A stretch of DNA of 64,000 nt from Chamaelirium japonicum (GCA_947650365.1 OX393553.1:67952216-68016215); one strand, 5' to 3'. Counted from the stretch's first letter, positions 12,368 through 24,599 are shown. Made by a program: numbers and translations. Notes: generated from the sequence alone by a model not told the origin.

Positions 12368-12896
12368 CACTGTTGTCAAGGCGTGGGCCTAGGCGCGCCT
12401 AGACGTACGGAGACAGCTAGGCTCTAGTGCGCCTAGACGAACAACACTAAGCGATGGCCTAGGCGCACCTAGGTTAGGCGCACGCCTAGTTTTAGGCATT
12501 GGTTTTTGTTTTTATTTTAAGTAAAACCCAACCCGCCCTCATCTTCTTTGTTCTTTTGTTGTTGTATACTTGTTTATACTATGTGTTCATTGTGTTGTAT
12601 GCATTTGATTAGAATATGCTTAATTTTATGTTAGTAAGTGTTTGTATTCTATATGTTACTTTTGTTGTTTACTTGTTTATACTATGTATGTGTCATTGTG
12701 TTGCATGTATTTGATTAGAATATGCTCAATTTCATGTTAGTAAGGTGCTATATTGCTGCCTATTATATATATACCTGCAAGTATAGACTATACATATATA
12801 CCCGTACCTGGAGGATACCTATGCACATAAGGTCACGCCTAGGAGCCTAGGCTCCCTTTGGGCGCCTAGCCTTGCCTTGACGCCTTGACAACTATG
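12368..12896. mobile_element. hAT-type MITE, 529 bp
   Basis: Inverted ends CACTGTTGTCAAGGCG and CATAGTTGTCAAGGCG are bordered by a perfect 8-bp TSD GTATCCAC (12360-12367 and 12897-12904). The GGCGCCTAGGC-rich interior and the TSD length fit hAT. About 110 bp of AT-rich interior (TTGTTTATACTATGTG...) is duplicated in tandem. Confidence 0.85.
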
Positions 12897-12904
12897 GTAT
12901 CCAC

Positions 12905-13955
12905 TAAGCTAACATGTTTTTTCATCGGCCTCCACTTCTGCATGTTAGTTTTGGCCCACTGATCGGTGTATAAATGCACCACATTTACTCCCCTAAACCT
13001 ATGCTTTATCACCATCTCTTATATCATGATTAGTGCTCTTATACGTATTTATCTAACATGTAGAAAATCAAGTCACTACACATAAAACGATCAAAGTAGA
13101 GCAAGTTATCAAGACATAAAGGGATCAAAGCCATTTTGTAGTTGACTTTGGATCTTTGGGTGGATGAGAGGATGCCATATAAAGGTCGAGTTCATCGATA
13201 GCTTCGAAACGAGCTCAAGAACGTCTAATTTTGACGATCGAGTCAAACGTTATGGCCAAAACAAGTCAGCATTGTAGGGCTGAAAACAGTAAAAAGTGCT
13301 TGGCCGATCGATCGGGCCCGAAGTCCGATCGACCATACCTGTACGGCTGAGATAGCAACATGAGAATGTTTGCTTGTTTATTTGGATGAAGTTATTTTGG
13401 GGAAACCTTAGGACGGCCCCTACCCTATAAATAGGTATTTTGGGATCATTAAACACATCTTTAGGAGCTCCAAAGCCGTTATGGAGAGGAGGATCGACAT
13501 TATCATCATTGTCATGCTCGGCTAAAGGCCTCCTATAAGGTTTCGATGAAACTCTAGCCTAGTAAACTATATTTTTTTATATATTTTTAGGGTTTTAGCA
13601 TTCTTCTATGGATTGTTGCATGGTTTGTGATGAACAGGGTGATGACGCTCACGCAACCATATAATATTCAAAGGTATTTATGACCTAGTTGTCTGTAAAA
13701 TTTCAGCGACACTAGTTGGTGTTCTGTGAATCAATTGTACTTAGGTTCCTACTCGCAGCTCGCATCGGCGCTTGTGGATATACCGTGCATAGAACACACA
13801 ATAATGGTCAAATCAGTCATATATGATAACGTCAACCATTGTGTAATTTCTTTGGAAGATAAGTTTCTATTGAAACTGATAAGGAACATAATTATCCTTA
13901 ATAATAAAAGTGAAGAAAATACCATACTAAATTCCAAAACTACCCAGGGTATTTC
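12905..13955. other. Intergenic; possible decayed LTR with TATA box
   Basis: No gene recognised. CCCTATAAATAGG at about 13423-13435, followed by a CT/AG-rich leader-like region, resembles the promoter part of an LTR. No second LTR copy is in the window. Confidence 0.3.
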
Positions 13956-14872
13956 ACAAGGACTTTAATTATCACTAGAAAGAGTATACCAAGCAGTGGT
14001 CTCTGTTTGTCAGAGCCCACTAACCCTAACCTTGCTCCTCTCATACATCACACATACATGAAGTAGTGAACCACACGCTACCGAGAGTTACACAGAGATT
14101 ACCGAAGGATCACCAAGAGATGAAAGCACCTCGAAGAAGAAACCCACGTCGTAGAACTCAAAGAGGATCCACGCCTCACCCTTTGCCTTTCCACTTTGAT
14201 AACTTCTCTGAAGAACTCAGAGAAGATCCGTACACCGTATCCTTCTCCTTTCCTCTTATCATTCTCTTCATCTTCTCTTTTCTTCTACCTCTCTACTTTC
14301 CTTCTTTCTATGTGGAAAACCCTAGATTGGGTTTTTGTTCTCTCTTCGACCATGTCTCGATCTTCCATCATTTAGCTACTCATCGTGTTACCGCCACCCT
14401 GAGACTCCAAGAGCCAGGGGGGAGCACTTGTCGGCGCCCCCCGGATCCTTCACTTATACTCGTGACTTTTCCTTCTCGTAGATGATCTCTGATTACCCTT
14501 ATCTTAGTCATCGTTGATGACCTCCAATAGATTTTCAATCTTAGGTTAAACCTTAAAGCCACCCTTGCTTCCCTTAAATAGGGGAGTAGATGTGTGCCCA
14601 TGGGAGACCCAAAATCTCCCAAAAGTTTGGCCAAAACTGCTTAATTCCTCAACCCTATGACCTTGAAATCGCTCCCAGAAAATCGGGGGCCTGGGCGCCC
14701 GAGCAATAATACAGAACCCCCCTCCTCGCAACCCCATTCTGTTAGATTCGGTACCCGGTCTCCTAATAGTTGATGCCCAGACGAACTAAGCATGGCAGCC
14801 CGAGTCGGGTCCTTCTTGTACACGAATCTGGGCCTGGTCTCGAGTGCGGGCTTTGGTGGGCCAAACCTAACA
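13956..14872 (-). repeat. 3' LTR, truncated at its outer end
   Basis: It aligns with 16012-16881 (AATTATCACTAG, then CCGTATC...CTTTCC, then GGGCTTTGGTGGGC). The short proline-rich frame at 14066-14485 lies inside it and is not a gene. Confidence 0.75.
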
Positions 14873-15828
14873 ATCGTCATATTGGCCCACTGAAGCCTAA
14901 CACCCAAAAACCTTTCGCCAAGCCATCGGCGTTGCCATCATCATTGCCGCTACTTAGAACCTGTGATATCCATTGCCTTCCTTTGTCACCACCTTGCACC
15001 CCACACCAGGTGATCGATTGCCTACACCAATGATCGACCAAGTCCAATTTTCTTTAGACTTGCTCCAAACCCGGCCACTCTTCTACATCTTCCTGGTGCT
15101 CGAACTTGCTCCACCTATAGAATTGTTCTTCACCGAACCCTCTCATTTCGAAGCTTTTCTTACAGCAACCATATAACCCGAGAGAATCTAATTCGGAGAT
15201 ACAAATTTAGATTGCCTCTCAAAACCTGGAACATGACGATAATCACAGAGAGTCTGAACAATCAATAGCCCTCACACAAATTTTTCAGCTTCCTTGTCAG
15301 CATCGAAGCCATCGTCTATCGTCATTTACCACCATCACACCCCACATAGCTGTTGAACTACGCCTTGCATGAATACGTGGCTTTGCTATCCAGTGTCCTG
15401 GCCTAATTTCTTAGTGGCCATCAAGACAACCCATCATCGTTTGAACCTGATGATCCAACCAGATTAGTGTCTTCCTTCGACCTAAGCAACTCCAATTGCT
15501 TTTGGCCGACTTGGAGCCATTTTTGAAACTTACTCCACCTCTCCTTCTGCACTCATGTGCCGGGGCTTCAAGCCGACAATAGTTTCTTCTCCTTTGAGAT
15601 ACCTGAGGTAGGGGAGAATCGAGTCAAACATCTGTGCTGTCGAGAATCATCCAGTCTTTCTTGGGCATCCACTATGGCTTGTTAGCCTTTCCGCCCAGAT
15701 GGCAAATGGAAAATTCCTCTATTTGCATCTTTCATAATATGAAATTCATACCATTGAAACTTCATAATTCTCAAACTGTCTTTTGCCATGCTCCATGCAC
15801 CCACCTCGTATCCTTGCCCTGAGCCAAT

Positions 15829-15841
15829 AGCTCTGATATCA
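15829..15841 (-). promoter_or_regulatory. Primer-binding site of the LTR element
   Basis: GTGATATCAGAGC on the minus strand abuts the end of the 5' LTR. Confidence 0.75.
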
Positions 15842-15842
15842 C

Positions 15843-16881
15843 TGTTGGAAACCAAAGGCTCCGACGATCTTCGAACCAACTGTCGGGTCTTTCATGGAAG
15901 CGTTGTGTTATGGATCGAGGAACATGAGCCTCGCGGAGATCCTGCCTAACACTAGCAACATAGAATATGAGACAACACACAATGAAACAAAATATAAAAT
16001 TTTACCAGCAATCAAGAACTTGAATTATCACTAGCAAGATTACACCAATCAGTGATCTTTGTTTGTCGGACCCTGCTAACCCTAACATTGCTCCTCTTAC
16101 TCGTCACACATACACGAAGTAGGTAGCCACCCGCTACTGAGAGTTACATAGAGATTACTGAGGATCATCAAGAGAAGGAAGTACCTTAGAGAAGAAGCCC
16201 ACGCCGAAGGACTTGAAAAAGATCCGTGCATCGTATTCTTTCTCTTTCCACATCGATATCCGCACTGAAGAACTTAGAAAACATCCATACACCGTATCAT
16301 TCACCTTTCATCTTCTCTTTCCTTCTACTCTCCTCCTCTCTACGCGGCAAACCCTAGACCGAGTTTTCATTCTCTTTTCAACCATGACTCAATCTTCCAT
16401 CCTATATAAGAAGAACCACTCACTATGTTACCATCGCGCCTTAAAACTGCAAGAGCCTAGGGGAAGCGCCACATTGATGCCCCCCCCCCCCTCCCCACAA
16501 ATCCGTCACTTCTCCTCACGACTTCCTCATTATCGTAGATGATCTTTGATCACCCTCACCGTATCTATCATTGACGATCTCCAAGAGGTTTTCAAACGTA
16601 GGTTAAACCTTAGATCCACCCTTGCTTCCCTTAAATAGGGGGAGCAAACGTTTGCTTGTGAAAGACCCAAAATCCCCCAAAAATCTGACCAAAATCGCTC
16701 AATTCCACAGCCCCATGACCTCGAACCCGCACCAGTACAACATCCCCCCCCAAGATTCGGCGCCCGGGTGCCCAACAGTCGGCACCCAAGCGAACTATGT
16801 TTGGCAGCTTAGGTCGGGTCCTTCTCGTGCTCAGGTCTGGGTCTGGTATCGGGTGCGGGCTTTGGTGGGCTAAACCCAACA
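15843..16881 (-). repeat. 5' LTR, 1039 bp
   Basis: The termini TGTTGG and CCAACA form a palindromic pair. The inner boundary is fixed by the adjacent primer-binding site. Confidence 0.78.
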
Positions 16882-17217
16882 CCGACACTACTGCCGCCAA
16901 CTCCGTTGTAACCGCCACCACCACTACGACCACCAACTCCATCGTAAACACCACTGCCCTTGCCACAACCACCACTACCATCGCCACTACCAACTCCACC
17001 ACCACCGCCACCAACTCCGCTGCATGCCACCACCAACCGTCCCAACCACAATAACCACCGCCACCAACATCGCCGCTAAAGCCATCGTCGCCTCTGCTAC
17101 CACCGCACACTACACCGTCAACTCTGCCATAACTACCACTGCCACCAACTCTGTCACCACTGCCACCACCGTCGCTACCACCACCACCGCCCCTACCACC
17201 ATCACCACCGTCGCCTG
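16882..17217. repeat. Degenerate (ACC)n-type low-complexity tract
   Basis: Trinucleotide-like ACC/GCC/ACT repeats span about 336 bp. They read as Thr-rich on one strand and Gly/Val-rich on the other. The open frames on both strands are a product of the repeat. Confidence 0.8.
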
Positions 17218-17417
17218 AAACGCTACTAAATACCAACTCGATCGAGGATATTTTTAAAATTTTAATTTTTACTAGATTCCATTCCATCATTTAACTTCCC
17301 ATTCTCCTTCCCTATCTAAGTTTCCATCCATGTAACCAAAAGCAGCCTAAAAAGTTTTTGTGAACTGCAAACATGACACCCACCTCATCACTGTGTGTAC
17401 TGCAATCGGTACCAACG

Positions 17418-17431
17418 GATATATATATCCT
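17418..17431 (+). promoter_or_regulatory. Possible TATA box of the membrane-protein gene
   Basis: GGATATATATATCC lies about 225 bp before the ATG at 17653. A transcription start about 30 bp downstream would give a leader of roughly 200 nt rich in CCCC/AAAA. Confidence 0.45.
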
Positions 17432-17652
17432 CCTCCTCACCTACTCCCCTTAGCCCAGACTGCCGTGCCGTCCCTTTCTCCCCTCACGAGAAAGGGCTTC
17501 GGTGCGTGCGCATACAAAATACGCTAACGGAATCCAAAGATTCCCGGCCACGCCAACGGAAACCGACGGTTCCCGCCAAAAAAAACCCCCCTCACCCTCT
17601 CCCCCATAAACAAAAGAATCCCCCCCACCCCCCCTTGGAGAAACAGAGAGCG

Positions 17653-18405
17653 ATGTGGGAGATGACAAGGCTGGCAATGGGGGTAGCGCTGGCCGTGGCG
17701 TTGAGCCTCGCCCTGGTCTTCACTCTGCTCATCCTCCTCCTCGCCGACCTCTTCTGCACCCTCCGCCACCGCCGGCTCCAGAAGGCATCCCCCGACTCCT
17801 GCGAAGGCCCCCCAACTCCGCCCCATTACCCGCCCAGACTCCCTTTCTATGCCCACGGCGTCCTCCGAGCACCCACTAGTCTCCTCCTCACCATCCCCAA
17901 ACTGGAAGCAGCCGTAGCAGCAGCAGCAGTAGAACCACCGCCACCGCCACCGCCACCGCCGCAAAAAGTGAAATGCCGCCCGGCGGCCGAAGCTAAGGGC
18001 AACCTGCAATGTTTCAGCCTCGCCTCGCTTCCGTCCTCTCCGTGCCCTCATCGCGTTTCCTCTGCTTCCGTCAGCTCCGCCGACCGTTTCCTCTGCATTT
18101 CTAATCCCATCTTTGACGAGGCTTGCGTGGTCGGCGGCGGCACCGGAGACGGCGACGGAACCCCGTTCGAGACGCCGGAGACGTCGCCTTCCCATTTCGG
18201 GTACGAAGACGACGACGGGGCGGAGAGCGACCGCTCTCCTCCGCTGACCCTTATGAAGAAGCTCCCCACCGTGCTCCCCAAGGCTTGCTCGGAGGTGTGC
18301 CTGACCGACGGACGGCGCTCCCTCGCCACCTCGGTGAGTGCCACCGAGACCAGCAGGCCATGCTTTTCCTCATCATCTTCTCCATGTACATCCCCTTCCT
18401 GGTAA
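17653..18405 (+). CDS. Small single-pass membrane protein, 250 aa, unnamed plant family
   Basis: The preferred start is the ATG at 17653, which begins MWEMTRLAMG and leads straight into a hydrophobic segment (about residues 8-33, rich in A, L and V). That segment is a single membrane anchor or signal anchor. Next come a basic patch (LRHRRLQK), a PRLPFYAHGVLRAP motif near residue 65, a run of nine prolines near residue 100, NPIFDE near 155, FETPETSPS near 175 and a Ser-rich C-terminus ending PCTSPSW. I recall plant proteins of unknown function with this order: N-terminal anchor, FYxHGVLxAP, NPIFD and a SPCTSPSW tail. I cannot name the family. The frame is intact, with no intron needed. Extending the frame upstream to 17395 would add leader sequence with no conserved feature. 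Confidence 0.8.
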   Translation: MWEMTRLAMGVALAVALSLALVFTLLILLLADLFCTLRHRRLQKASPDSCEGPPTPPHYPPRLPFYAHGVLRAPTSLLLTIPKLEAAVAAAAVEPPPPPPPPPQKVKCRPAAEAKGNLQCFSLASLPSSPCPHRVSSASVSSADRFLCISNPIFDEACVVGGGTGDGDGTPFETPETSPSHFGYEDDDGAESDRSPPLTLMKKLPTVLPKACSEVCLTDGRRSLATSVSATETSRPCFSSSSSPCTSPSW

Positions 18406-18777
18406 TTCAGACATGGGTGCATGCTCAAGTACTACTGTTCGATCTCTTGTGAAATTTTTTTTTTTTGGTTTGGAGATCTCACAATCGGACCCCCAGGAGG
18501 TGCGCAGACGCAAGTAGAGGAGAAACCCACCCCCTGGCGGGAACAACAAAAGACCGTCATCCGGCCAGACAAACAACCACCACCGCCGCTAGGCAACCCC
18601 GCTACACCGGCAGGGGACAAACGACAACACACACAACCCGCCACCACCGGCGATGAGTCCTCAACCCAGCTCGATCAGTCATAAACCCCATGGCTTGTCT
18701 CTCTACATTGCTTTCTATATGTAGTAGTTGGAAAGGGGGGGGAGGGGGGTGTTGGGTAGGGGGGTCTTCATTGTGTC
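18406..18777. other. 3' flank of the membrane-protein gene
   Basis: A T12 run (18446 onward), a GC/AC-rich stretch and a G-rich run near 18736-18762 are visible. No gene recognised. Confidence 0.4.
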
Positions 18778-18891
18778 ATTGTTGTTGGAGGATTAGTCCC
18801 ACCTCGGTAAAGTAGAGGGCGGAAACGATCCTTATATTTATGATGGAACCTCATCTCAAAACCTGGGTTTTGAGATTGAGAAAATCTCATA

Positions 18892-18903
18892 TGGTATCAG
18901 AGC
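18892..18903 (+). promoter_or_regulatory. Primer-binding site of the TRIM
   Basis: TGGTATCAGAGC follows the 5' LTR directly. Confidence 0.88.
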
Positions 18904-19011
18904 TTAATCGTATCACTCACATACTGGATGTGGTCCCCACACATCTATCATTCACATGACAAGGACTACAAAAAGATTGACCTGCACATAAGGGGAAGTG
19001 TTGGAGGATTA

Positions 19012-19476
19012 GAGCATCTCTAATCGAATCCGAGTTAGGAGCTCATCCTAATGATTGTGGGGCCCACTTGTGTAGCCACCTCATCCAAATCTCCTTGTTG
19101 GGAGAGGTTCGTCTCCAACCGAGTTCTAACATGGAGTTCCTAGCCACTTTGCACTAGACCCCCTCTCACACAAACCATTTCCCACCTTATTTTGTTTGAT
19201 ATGGTGTCTGCATAATGGGATTTTTTTTATTTTCACCGTGTGAATTGAGGGGGGTCTGTGCAAAAAATCCAGTGTCGAGTCCTTCGGGGCTCTCCGAAGA
19301 CGATCCAATCTTTGTGATGGGCTTCATATACCTCAAACGTAACATCAGAATTGTTCCAAGTTGGAGTGCCACGTAGGCCTCGGGACAATTGCTCAGACTC
19401 GGTTGGAATGGGGTTCTGTCGCTCAGAGCGCCACGTATGTCTTAGGATAATCGCTCGGACTCGGTTGGAGATGCTC
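19012..19476. mobile_element. PIF/Harbinger-like MITE inside the TRIM 3' LTR
   Basis: Inverted ends GAGCATCTCTAATCGAATCC and GAGCATCTCCAACCGAGTCC enclose 465 bp. The 3-bp target TTA/TCA fits the PIF/Harbinger pattern. Removing the element and one target copy restores GGATTAGTCCCACC of the LTR, so this insertion is younger than the TRIM. Confidence 0.8.
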
Positions 19477-20078
19477 TCAGTCCCACCTGGGTAAAGTAGA
19501 GGGTAGAAACAATCCTTATATGGATGATGGGACCTCATCTCAAAACCTGGGTTTTGGGATTAAGGAAATCCAACAATTGTGACTACAAAAAATTGGGAAT
19601 TGCTATTTGGGTGATGCATGCTTTTCTGGGACTTTTCACAGTACTTATTGTTGTTATGACCCAGCAAGAAAACCATAGTGCTGAGGACCCCACAGCTTTC
19701 CTCCTCCTCCTCCTCCTTTTCTTTTTGGCTTAGAGCCTTACCTTTCTCCTCTTTTATGTTTGGAGCTCCAGGTGCTTGAAAAAATCTGAGATATGAAGCA
19801 GCTTTTTCCTGCACTTTGACCCACTTTGATGGTCACCAATGACCAATCCAGAGCTCCTTCAAAACTGTTCATAAATCTAGTTGTGATACCAAGTCACTAA
19901 TTCCGTGCTTCCTCAAAATCGATCATGAAGAAAAGCAAGGGGCAACAGATATATGAAAACCGCGCTTTTCCACCCCTAGCCAATGTAGGACTAACCGCTC
20001 AACGACAACATCTCATGTTTATGCATTGCCCTGCTTTTGTCTCTATGATTGAATTATGTCTGTCTGTGCCATTTCTTA

Positions 20079-20479
20079 GAGCATGTACAGCAGCCTCCTC
20101 ACCCGAAAAGGACGGCTGAGTAGGAAATATGTACCATATCATTTATGAGGAGGGGAGATAGTGTGGTGTCCCCATCGGTCTCCTCAAAATTTGATTTTAC
20201 GGTTTAACACTAGCATTTCAACTATTAACAGTTCAATTTCGGACTTTTTTGCCCCTCGTTCGTAAATTATATTTCCACGCAAAGTCTGTATTATTCCATG
20301 GCAATGGCCACTTCTATCATTTGGGCCGCACAATTATCATCGTGCGGCTGCAATTTGGAAGGACGAAGTGTACATGCGTGTGGGCATTTTGACTCATCAA
20401 TGTTGAGGAGCCCGTTAAGAAGCTATTCTCCTCAATGGTGATGGGGCCAGATCATTTGAGGAGGCCGCTGTACATGCTC
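20079..20479. mobile_element. PIF/Harbinger-like MITE, 401 bp
   Basis: Inverted ends GAGCATGTACAGCAGCCTCC and GAGCATGTACAGCGGCCTCC are bordered by the 3-bp TSD TTA on both sides (20076-20078 and 20480-20482). The interior is non-coding. Confidence 0.85.
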
Positions 20480-20640
20480 TTAATTGGCCATCACCGATAC
20501 GTGTATGTGGAACTTGGACAATTCAGTGTGTCTAGGGTACATTTGCAAGGTTGTTAATCCTTGGTGATTGGATTGGCTCGAGGAACACTTCAAATAAAGG
20601 AGGGGCATGAGCAGTATACAGTACAATGTATGCAAGAGTA

Positions 20641-20802
20641 ATGCTATTTGAACATGTTGCGGGGCAACCTGGCGGACAACCCGCGGTGGTGTGGGGGCGT
20701 CGGCTGTCTTGGTGCGAATGTCGATGCATTGAGCACTGGCTAACACCCCCACAGCACCATGGGTTGTTCGACAGGTTGTCCCACAGTATGTTCAAATAGC
20801 AT
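20641..20802. mobile_element. Foldback MITE, about 162 bp
   Basis: ATGCTATTTGAACAT begins the left arm and appears inverted at the right end, with TA flanking both sides. The arms continue with GGGGCAACCTG/GGGACAACCTG and a CCCCCACA/TGTGGGGG pair around a short centre. Confidence 0.75.
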
Positions 20803-21124
20803 TAATTACTTGAGTATAAAATGAATTTGCAAGATAGTACGCAATTAACACGACATATCCCCCAAAAATTGTCAACATTCTTATGAGTAATCAATGTTGT
20901 TGGGACTTGAGGTAAAAGAGCATGATCTATATCAAAACATGAATTCAAAATTCCTTAATGTTAATAAAGATAAAGCAACTAAAAAAGGGAAAGTGGTATA
21001 TGTGGGGGGAAATTACGGCCGTCGTATGGTTTTCCATCAACAGTTGATTGATTGTTGACTTCGAGTGCGGTGAACTGTGGAGTGCTGAGCTGTTGTTTGT
21101 TAAGCTGTCGTGTAGGCACTGTTG

Positions 21125-21233
<109 letters not shown>

Positions 21234-21559
21234 GACACAGGAGGTGATGACAAAGTTCGGCCGAAGCTTACGTCTTCGTATGGCAAGGCGCAACCTTTGA
21301 ATCCACTAATTCTTAAAAAGTCCAATTACTTTGAATAGGTCGAGGAGTGCTGATGCAAATAAACAGAGGGTAGAGTGGGCTTGACTTGAGTCTGATTACC
21401 AGAAGGCTCGGGAAACTCTGAAAAAGAGAAAGTGGAATTGAGAATAATGAGTTCCGGTTTGGATTATTTACAAGATCTGTTATTTATAGAGCTTTGGGAA
21501 TATCCGGGGTCTTGGTAAATATCTGGGGGAGATTTGCCAGGCCCCGGACCGTCCCTGTG

Positions 21560-21870
21560 GGTCTCAGACAAGGTTGGCAGGTCCCTCTATCATCCTCGTG
21601 GTTCTTAAGCAGGGCTGGTGGGTCCCACTATCGTCTTTGTTGGCCCTAGGCAGGGTTGGCGAGTCCCACTATCATCGTGGGCCCCAGACAGAGCTAGCAG
21701 ACCCTATTATCGTCTTCATGGGCCCCAAGCAGGGCTGGCGGGTCCCACTATTATCTTCGTGGGCCCCTGACTGGCTAGCGTGTCCCACTATTATCTTCGT
21801 GGGCTCTAAGCATGGCTGGCAGGTCCCATTATTGTCTTCGTGGGCTCCAGGCTGAGTTGGCGGGTCCCAC
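21560..21870 (-). repeat. LTR subrepeats of about 45 bp, roughly 7-8 copies
   Basis: A unit with GGCGGGTCCCACTATTATC and TTCGTGGGC recurs about every 45 bp. The related LTR at 30528 has only about three equivalents (GGTGGGACCC ... GGGGCCCAC). Confidence 0.75.
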
Positions 21871-21905
21871 TGTCAGGCGTTAGCCAATTTTTGCACCACA
21901 ATATA

Positions 21906-22515
21906 TTTGATAATTAATATTATTAAAAATTAAGAATTTATCTAATTTATAATTAACAATAAAAGTAATCACACGCAAAAAAAATCTCATATTTATTTTT
22001 ATTAATTAAAGTCCGAAACATCTGGCCAATTATTTATTTAAGTTGATCATCGTTATTATTCTCGAAGAAGCTGTAAACCGGTTGTCATTCCTATATATAG
22101 AGTTGATTTTCATACCGGTTTAACCGAACACCTCCCTACCCTAAGCAAGCACGTCCCTTCTAATTAGCCTATTAAGAATTTTTTGTCTTTCACATCTGAG
22201 CATTGTGTCAACCTTGTCGTTTTCAAAAATTAAAATTCCATTGGATGATCTCCAACCCAAAGATCATTATACACGTATATCAATTGAAGTTATAATTTTC
22301 ATTAAAGCATTCATAATTATTTTTCTCATGAAGGTCTATGGATAAATGCAATTTAACTTTAAATTTAAAAAGAAAGGAATAAATATGGATATATGTATAA
22401 TCCTAAATGTACAAATATTGAAGAAAAAATAATTACATTAAATAACCGTAACAGGCGTTTCATTTCCGGATTAAAATTTCTTATAAATACCCGTACATGT
22501 TGCCTTAATTGAACT
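21906..22515. other. AT-rich intergenic sequence
   Basis: No gene or repeat recognised. Base composition is strongly AT-rich compared with both flanks. Confidence 0.5.
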
Positions 22516-24060
22516 CTAAGCTATATCCAGGGTTGCATTACGTTGTAGCAGAACCGGACACATCTTGACATGATGTAGGTTGTCTTCTCTTGATTGTTTG
22601 AGTGCATGGTATCTGGTTGTAACCAGAATACCCATCCATAAAAGGAGAGTGGCGCGTGTCCCGTCATTGAGTCCAGATGTTGGCAAATTTAGGGGGAGTG
22701 GGAAGCCATCCTTTGGGCATGCTTGATTGAGATTGGAGAAGTTGTCGACGCACACCCTTACTAGGTCATTCTCCTTTGGAACCACCACAATGTCAGTGAT
22801 TCAATCCGGGTACGAGACAGGTTGTATGAACTTTGCCTTTAGGAGCTTGTCAAGCTCCTCATTTACTCCATTTATCTTGAGAGGGGAGATGTGGCGTGTC
22901 TTTTATCATACCGGTAAAGCCCCCTCTGTGAGGCTGAGTCGATATATGTCATGTGATAGTTGGATCTATTCCTGCGAGCTCGTCGTGGCTCCACGAGAAT
23001 ACACTTTGTTGTTCATAGAGGAAGTGGATCAATCACTGTGTATCTTCTTCTGCCATGTTACTCCCGATGTAGGTGAGCTTTGGATGCTAGGAGTCGCCCA
23101 ATTTCACCTCGCGCAAGGGTTCTAGCGACAGGGGTTTGTTGTCGAGCTTTTCCACACCCCATTGTTGAACCCCTATTGTTTGAGCCACCGAACTTTGGCT
23201 TACAAGGCTCTTAACATTCAAGACCGCTTGCAGTGGTGGAGTCTATGTTCGAATCCAATAGTTCGCTCCTCAAGGATGTGACTCCCCATAGGATCCAAAG
23301 CTTGACTACTTGGTGATAGGACGAAGCGGCGACCTCATTTGTTGAAGCCATGGCCTCCAAAAGATGGTGTTGATGCTGGAGGAAGCATGATGACGAGGAA
23401 GTGGATGCTGGAGGTTGATGGCTCCATTGTTATATGGAGTATTATCTCACCGCAGTTAGCAATAGTTTCTCCTTTGACTCCCATCAAGTAGATGAATGAA
23501 GGGAAAAGTCCTTTCAGCCTCGGCTTCAGGATGGCCAAAAATTGGAGGTACAAGAGTTGTACGACACTTCCTTCATCCTACATATACTAATTCGTCAATC
23601 TCCACTCTGACTATTATCACGAGCGGGTCGTCAGTTAAGGTTGTCCAACCGATTAGGCCTTCTTCATAGAAGTCGATCTTGTCAGCTCCCTCTTTGATAG
23701 ATGTTGTTTGCTCGTCATTCCCACCATGACTAGGAAGTTGTAAGCTTCGAATACCCAGTAGGAATCCCTTCTTTAAGAGGCCCTATGATGGAAGCCATAT
23801 TATTGGAGCTATTTTTTGTGATGACCACGCCTATAAGCAAGGATGCCTCCTTCCATAGAAGTGGCGACATGAGACTCCTCCTTCTCTTCTCTGCCTTGAG
23901 TGAGTGGGTTGAGACATGGTTGATATATCGAGGGCTTTGACTCCATTTAGGTCAGGTACCCGACAAACACCTTACAGCTTGAGCAAGGGATACAAGAAGA
24001 TTTGAGTCCCCTAGAATGGGTGCCCCAAGTGATTCTTCCTGCTCTCGGTGAAAGAGGATT
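22516..24060 (-). pseudogene. Decayed Ty3-gypsy pol (protease and reverse transcriptase start)
   Basis: Minus-strand translation gives gypsy landmarks in order. A protease-region segment comes first (23335-23600; GVKGETIANCGEIIL and FLVIMLPPAS, matching the GE.V...G.I.L and FLVV..P stretch). Next is the pre-RT words FSWSHDELAGIDP (about 22955-22995), then EELDKLLKAKFIQPVSYPD (about 22812-22870). RVCVDNFSNLNQACPKDGFPL lies within 22690-22760, broken here by stop codons. A TGA replaces the usual Trp after SYPD, and several frameshifts follow. The RT catalytic YxDD region is missing. It is a dead fragment of a Tat-like gypsy element. Confidence 0.75.
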
Positions 24061-24599
24061 CAGGTGATAGAGAGAATGAGAGGCAAGGGAGTACTAACTT
24101 GGTGATTCATTCAAATAAATAGGCTAAAGCTTTTACCCTTAAATTTACAAAGGATCGACCCTTTCCTTAGTGCCCCCAATATTTCTTTATAGGGAAAGCT
24201 AGAGGAGAAGGGCCTCTTATTAAATGACATATCTCCCACATGGTATGTTCATTGGTTACATGTCCAGACTATCCCTCCCTGACGGGTCGGTGCTGGAGCT
24301 TGCATCACGGATCCGTCCAAGTGTCATCTTGTGAGTAGCAGAGATTGTAAAAATTCTAGTAGTGAGGCTTGATATGACCCTCGATACCACGGAAATGATA
24401 CACAGGAATAAGTTTCCATGATCAAGGATTTTGAAGTTTTGGGATCAATGGGAGGAGATGTAGTCTGGCTAGTACGCACTCACTCCACTTTTCAACTGCA
24501 TTCTAAATTCTTTCTAACTGTTAAGATCTGCTCTTCTATGGTAACTATTGCTTTGTTATATTCAATTCATCAACAATTAAAGTATACATTTGCTTGGCA

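Larger units (their letters stand above)
13956..16881 (-). mobile_element. Coding-free LTR retrotransposon with about 1-kb LTRs
   Basis: Long direct repeats (13956-14872 and 15843-16881) are LTRs. On the minus strand the 5' LTR starts TGTTGGGTTTAGCCC and ends TTTCCAACA. It is followed by GTGATATCAGAGC, a tRNA-Met type primer-binding site. The left LTR lacks about 110-170 bp at its outer end, so the insertion is truncated there. The interior (14873-15842) is under 1 kb and has no gag or pol. LTR ends and PBS suggest a copia-type, non-autonomous element. Confidence 0.75.
18783..19575 (+). mobile_element. TRIM-type LTR element with a nested MITE
   Basis: The 5' LTR (18783-18891) starts TGTTGGAGGATTAGTCCCAC. 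The PBS TGGTATCAGAGC is at 18892-18903, and the interior is only about 95 bp, ending in the purine tract AAGGGGAAG. The 3' LTR starts at 18999, is interrupted by a MITE at 19012-19476, and resumes to AATCCAACA at 19575. The whole insertion is bordered by a perfect 5-bp TSD, ATTGT (18778-18782 and 19576-19580). With no coding sequence and LTRs of about 110 bp, this is a TRIM. Confidence 0.9.

Noticed and set aside
16631-17290. 219-codon Gly/Val-rich minus-strand frame
   Set aside because: It is the complement of the ACC-type low-complexity tract. Both strands are open there because of composition.
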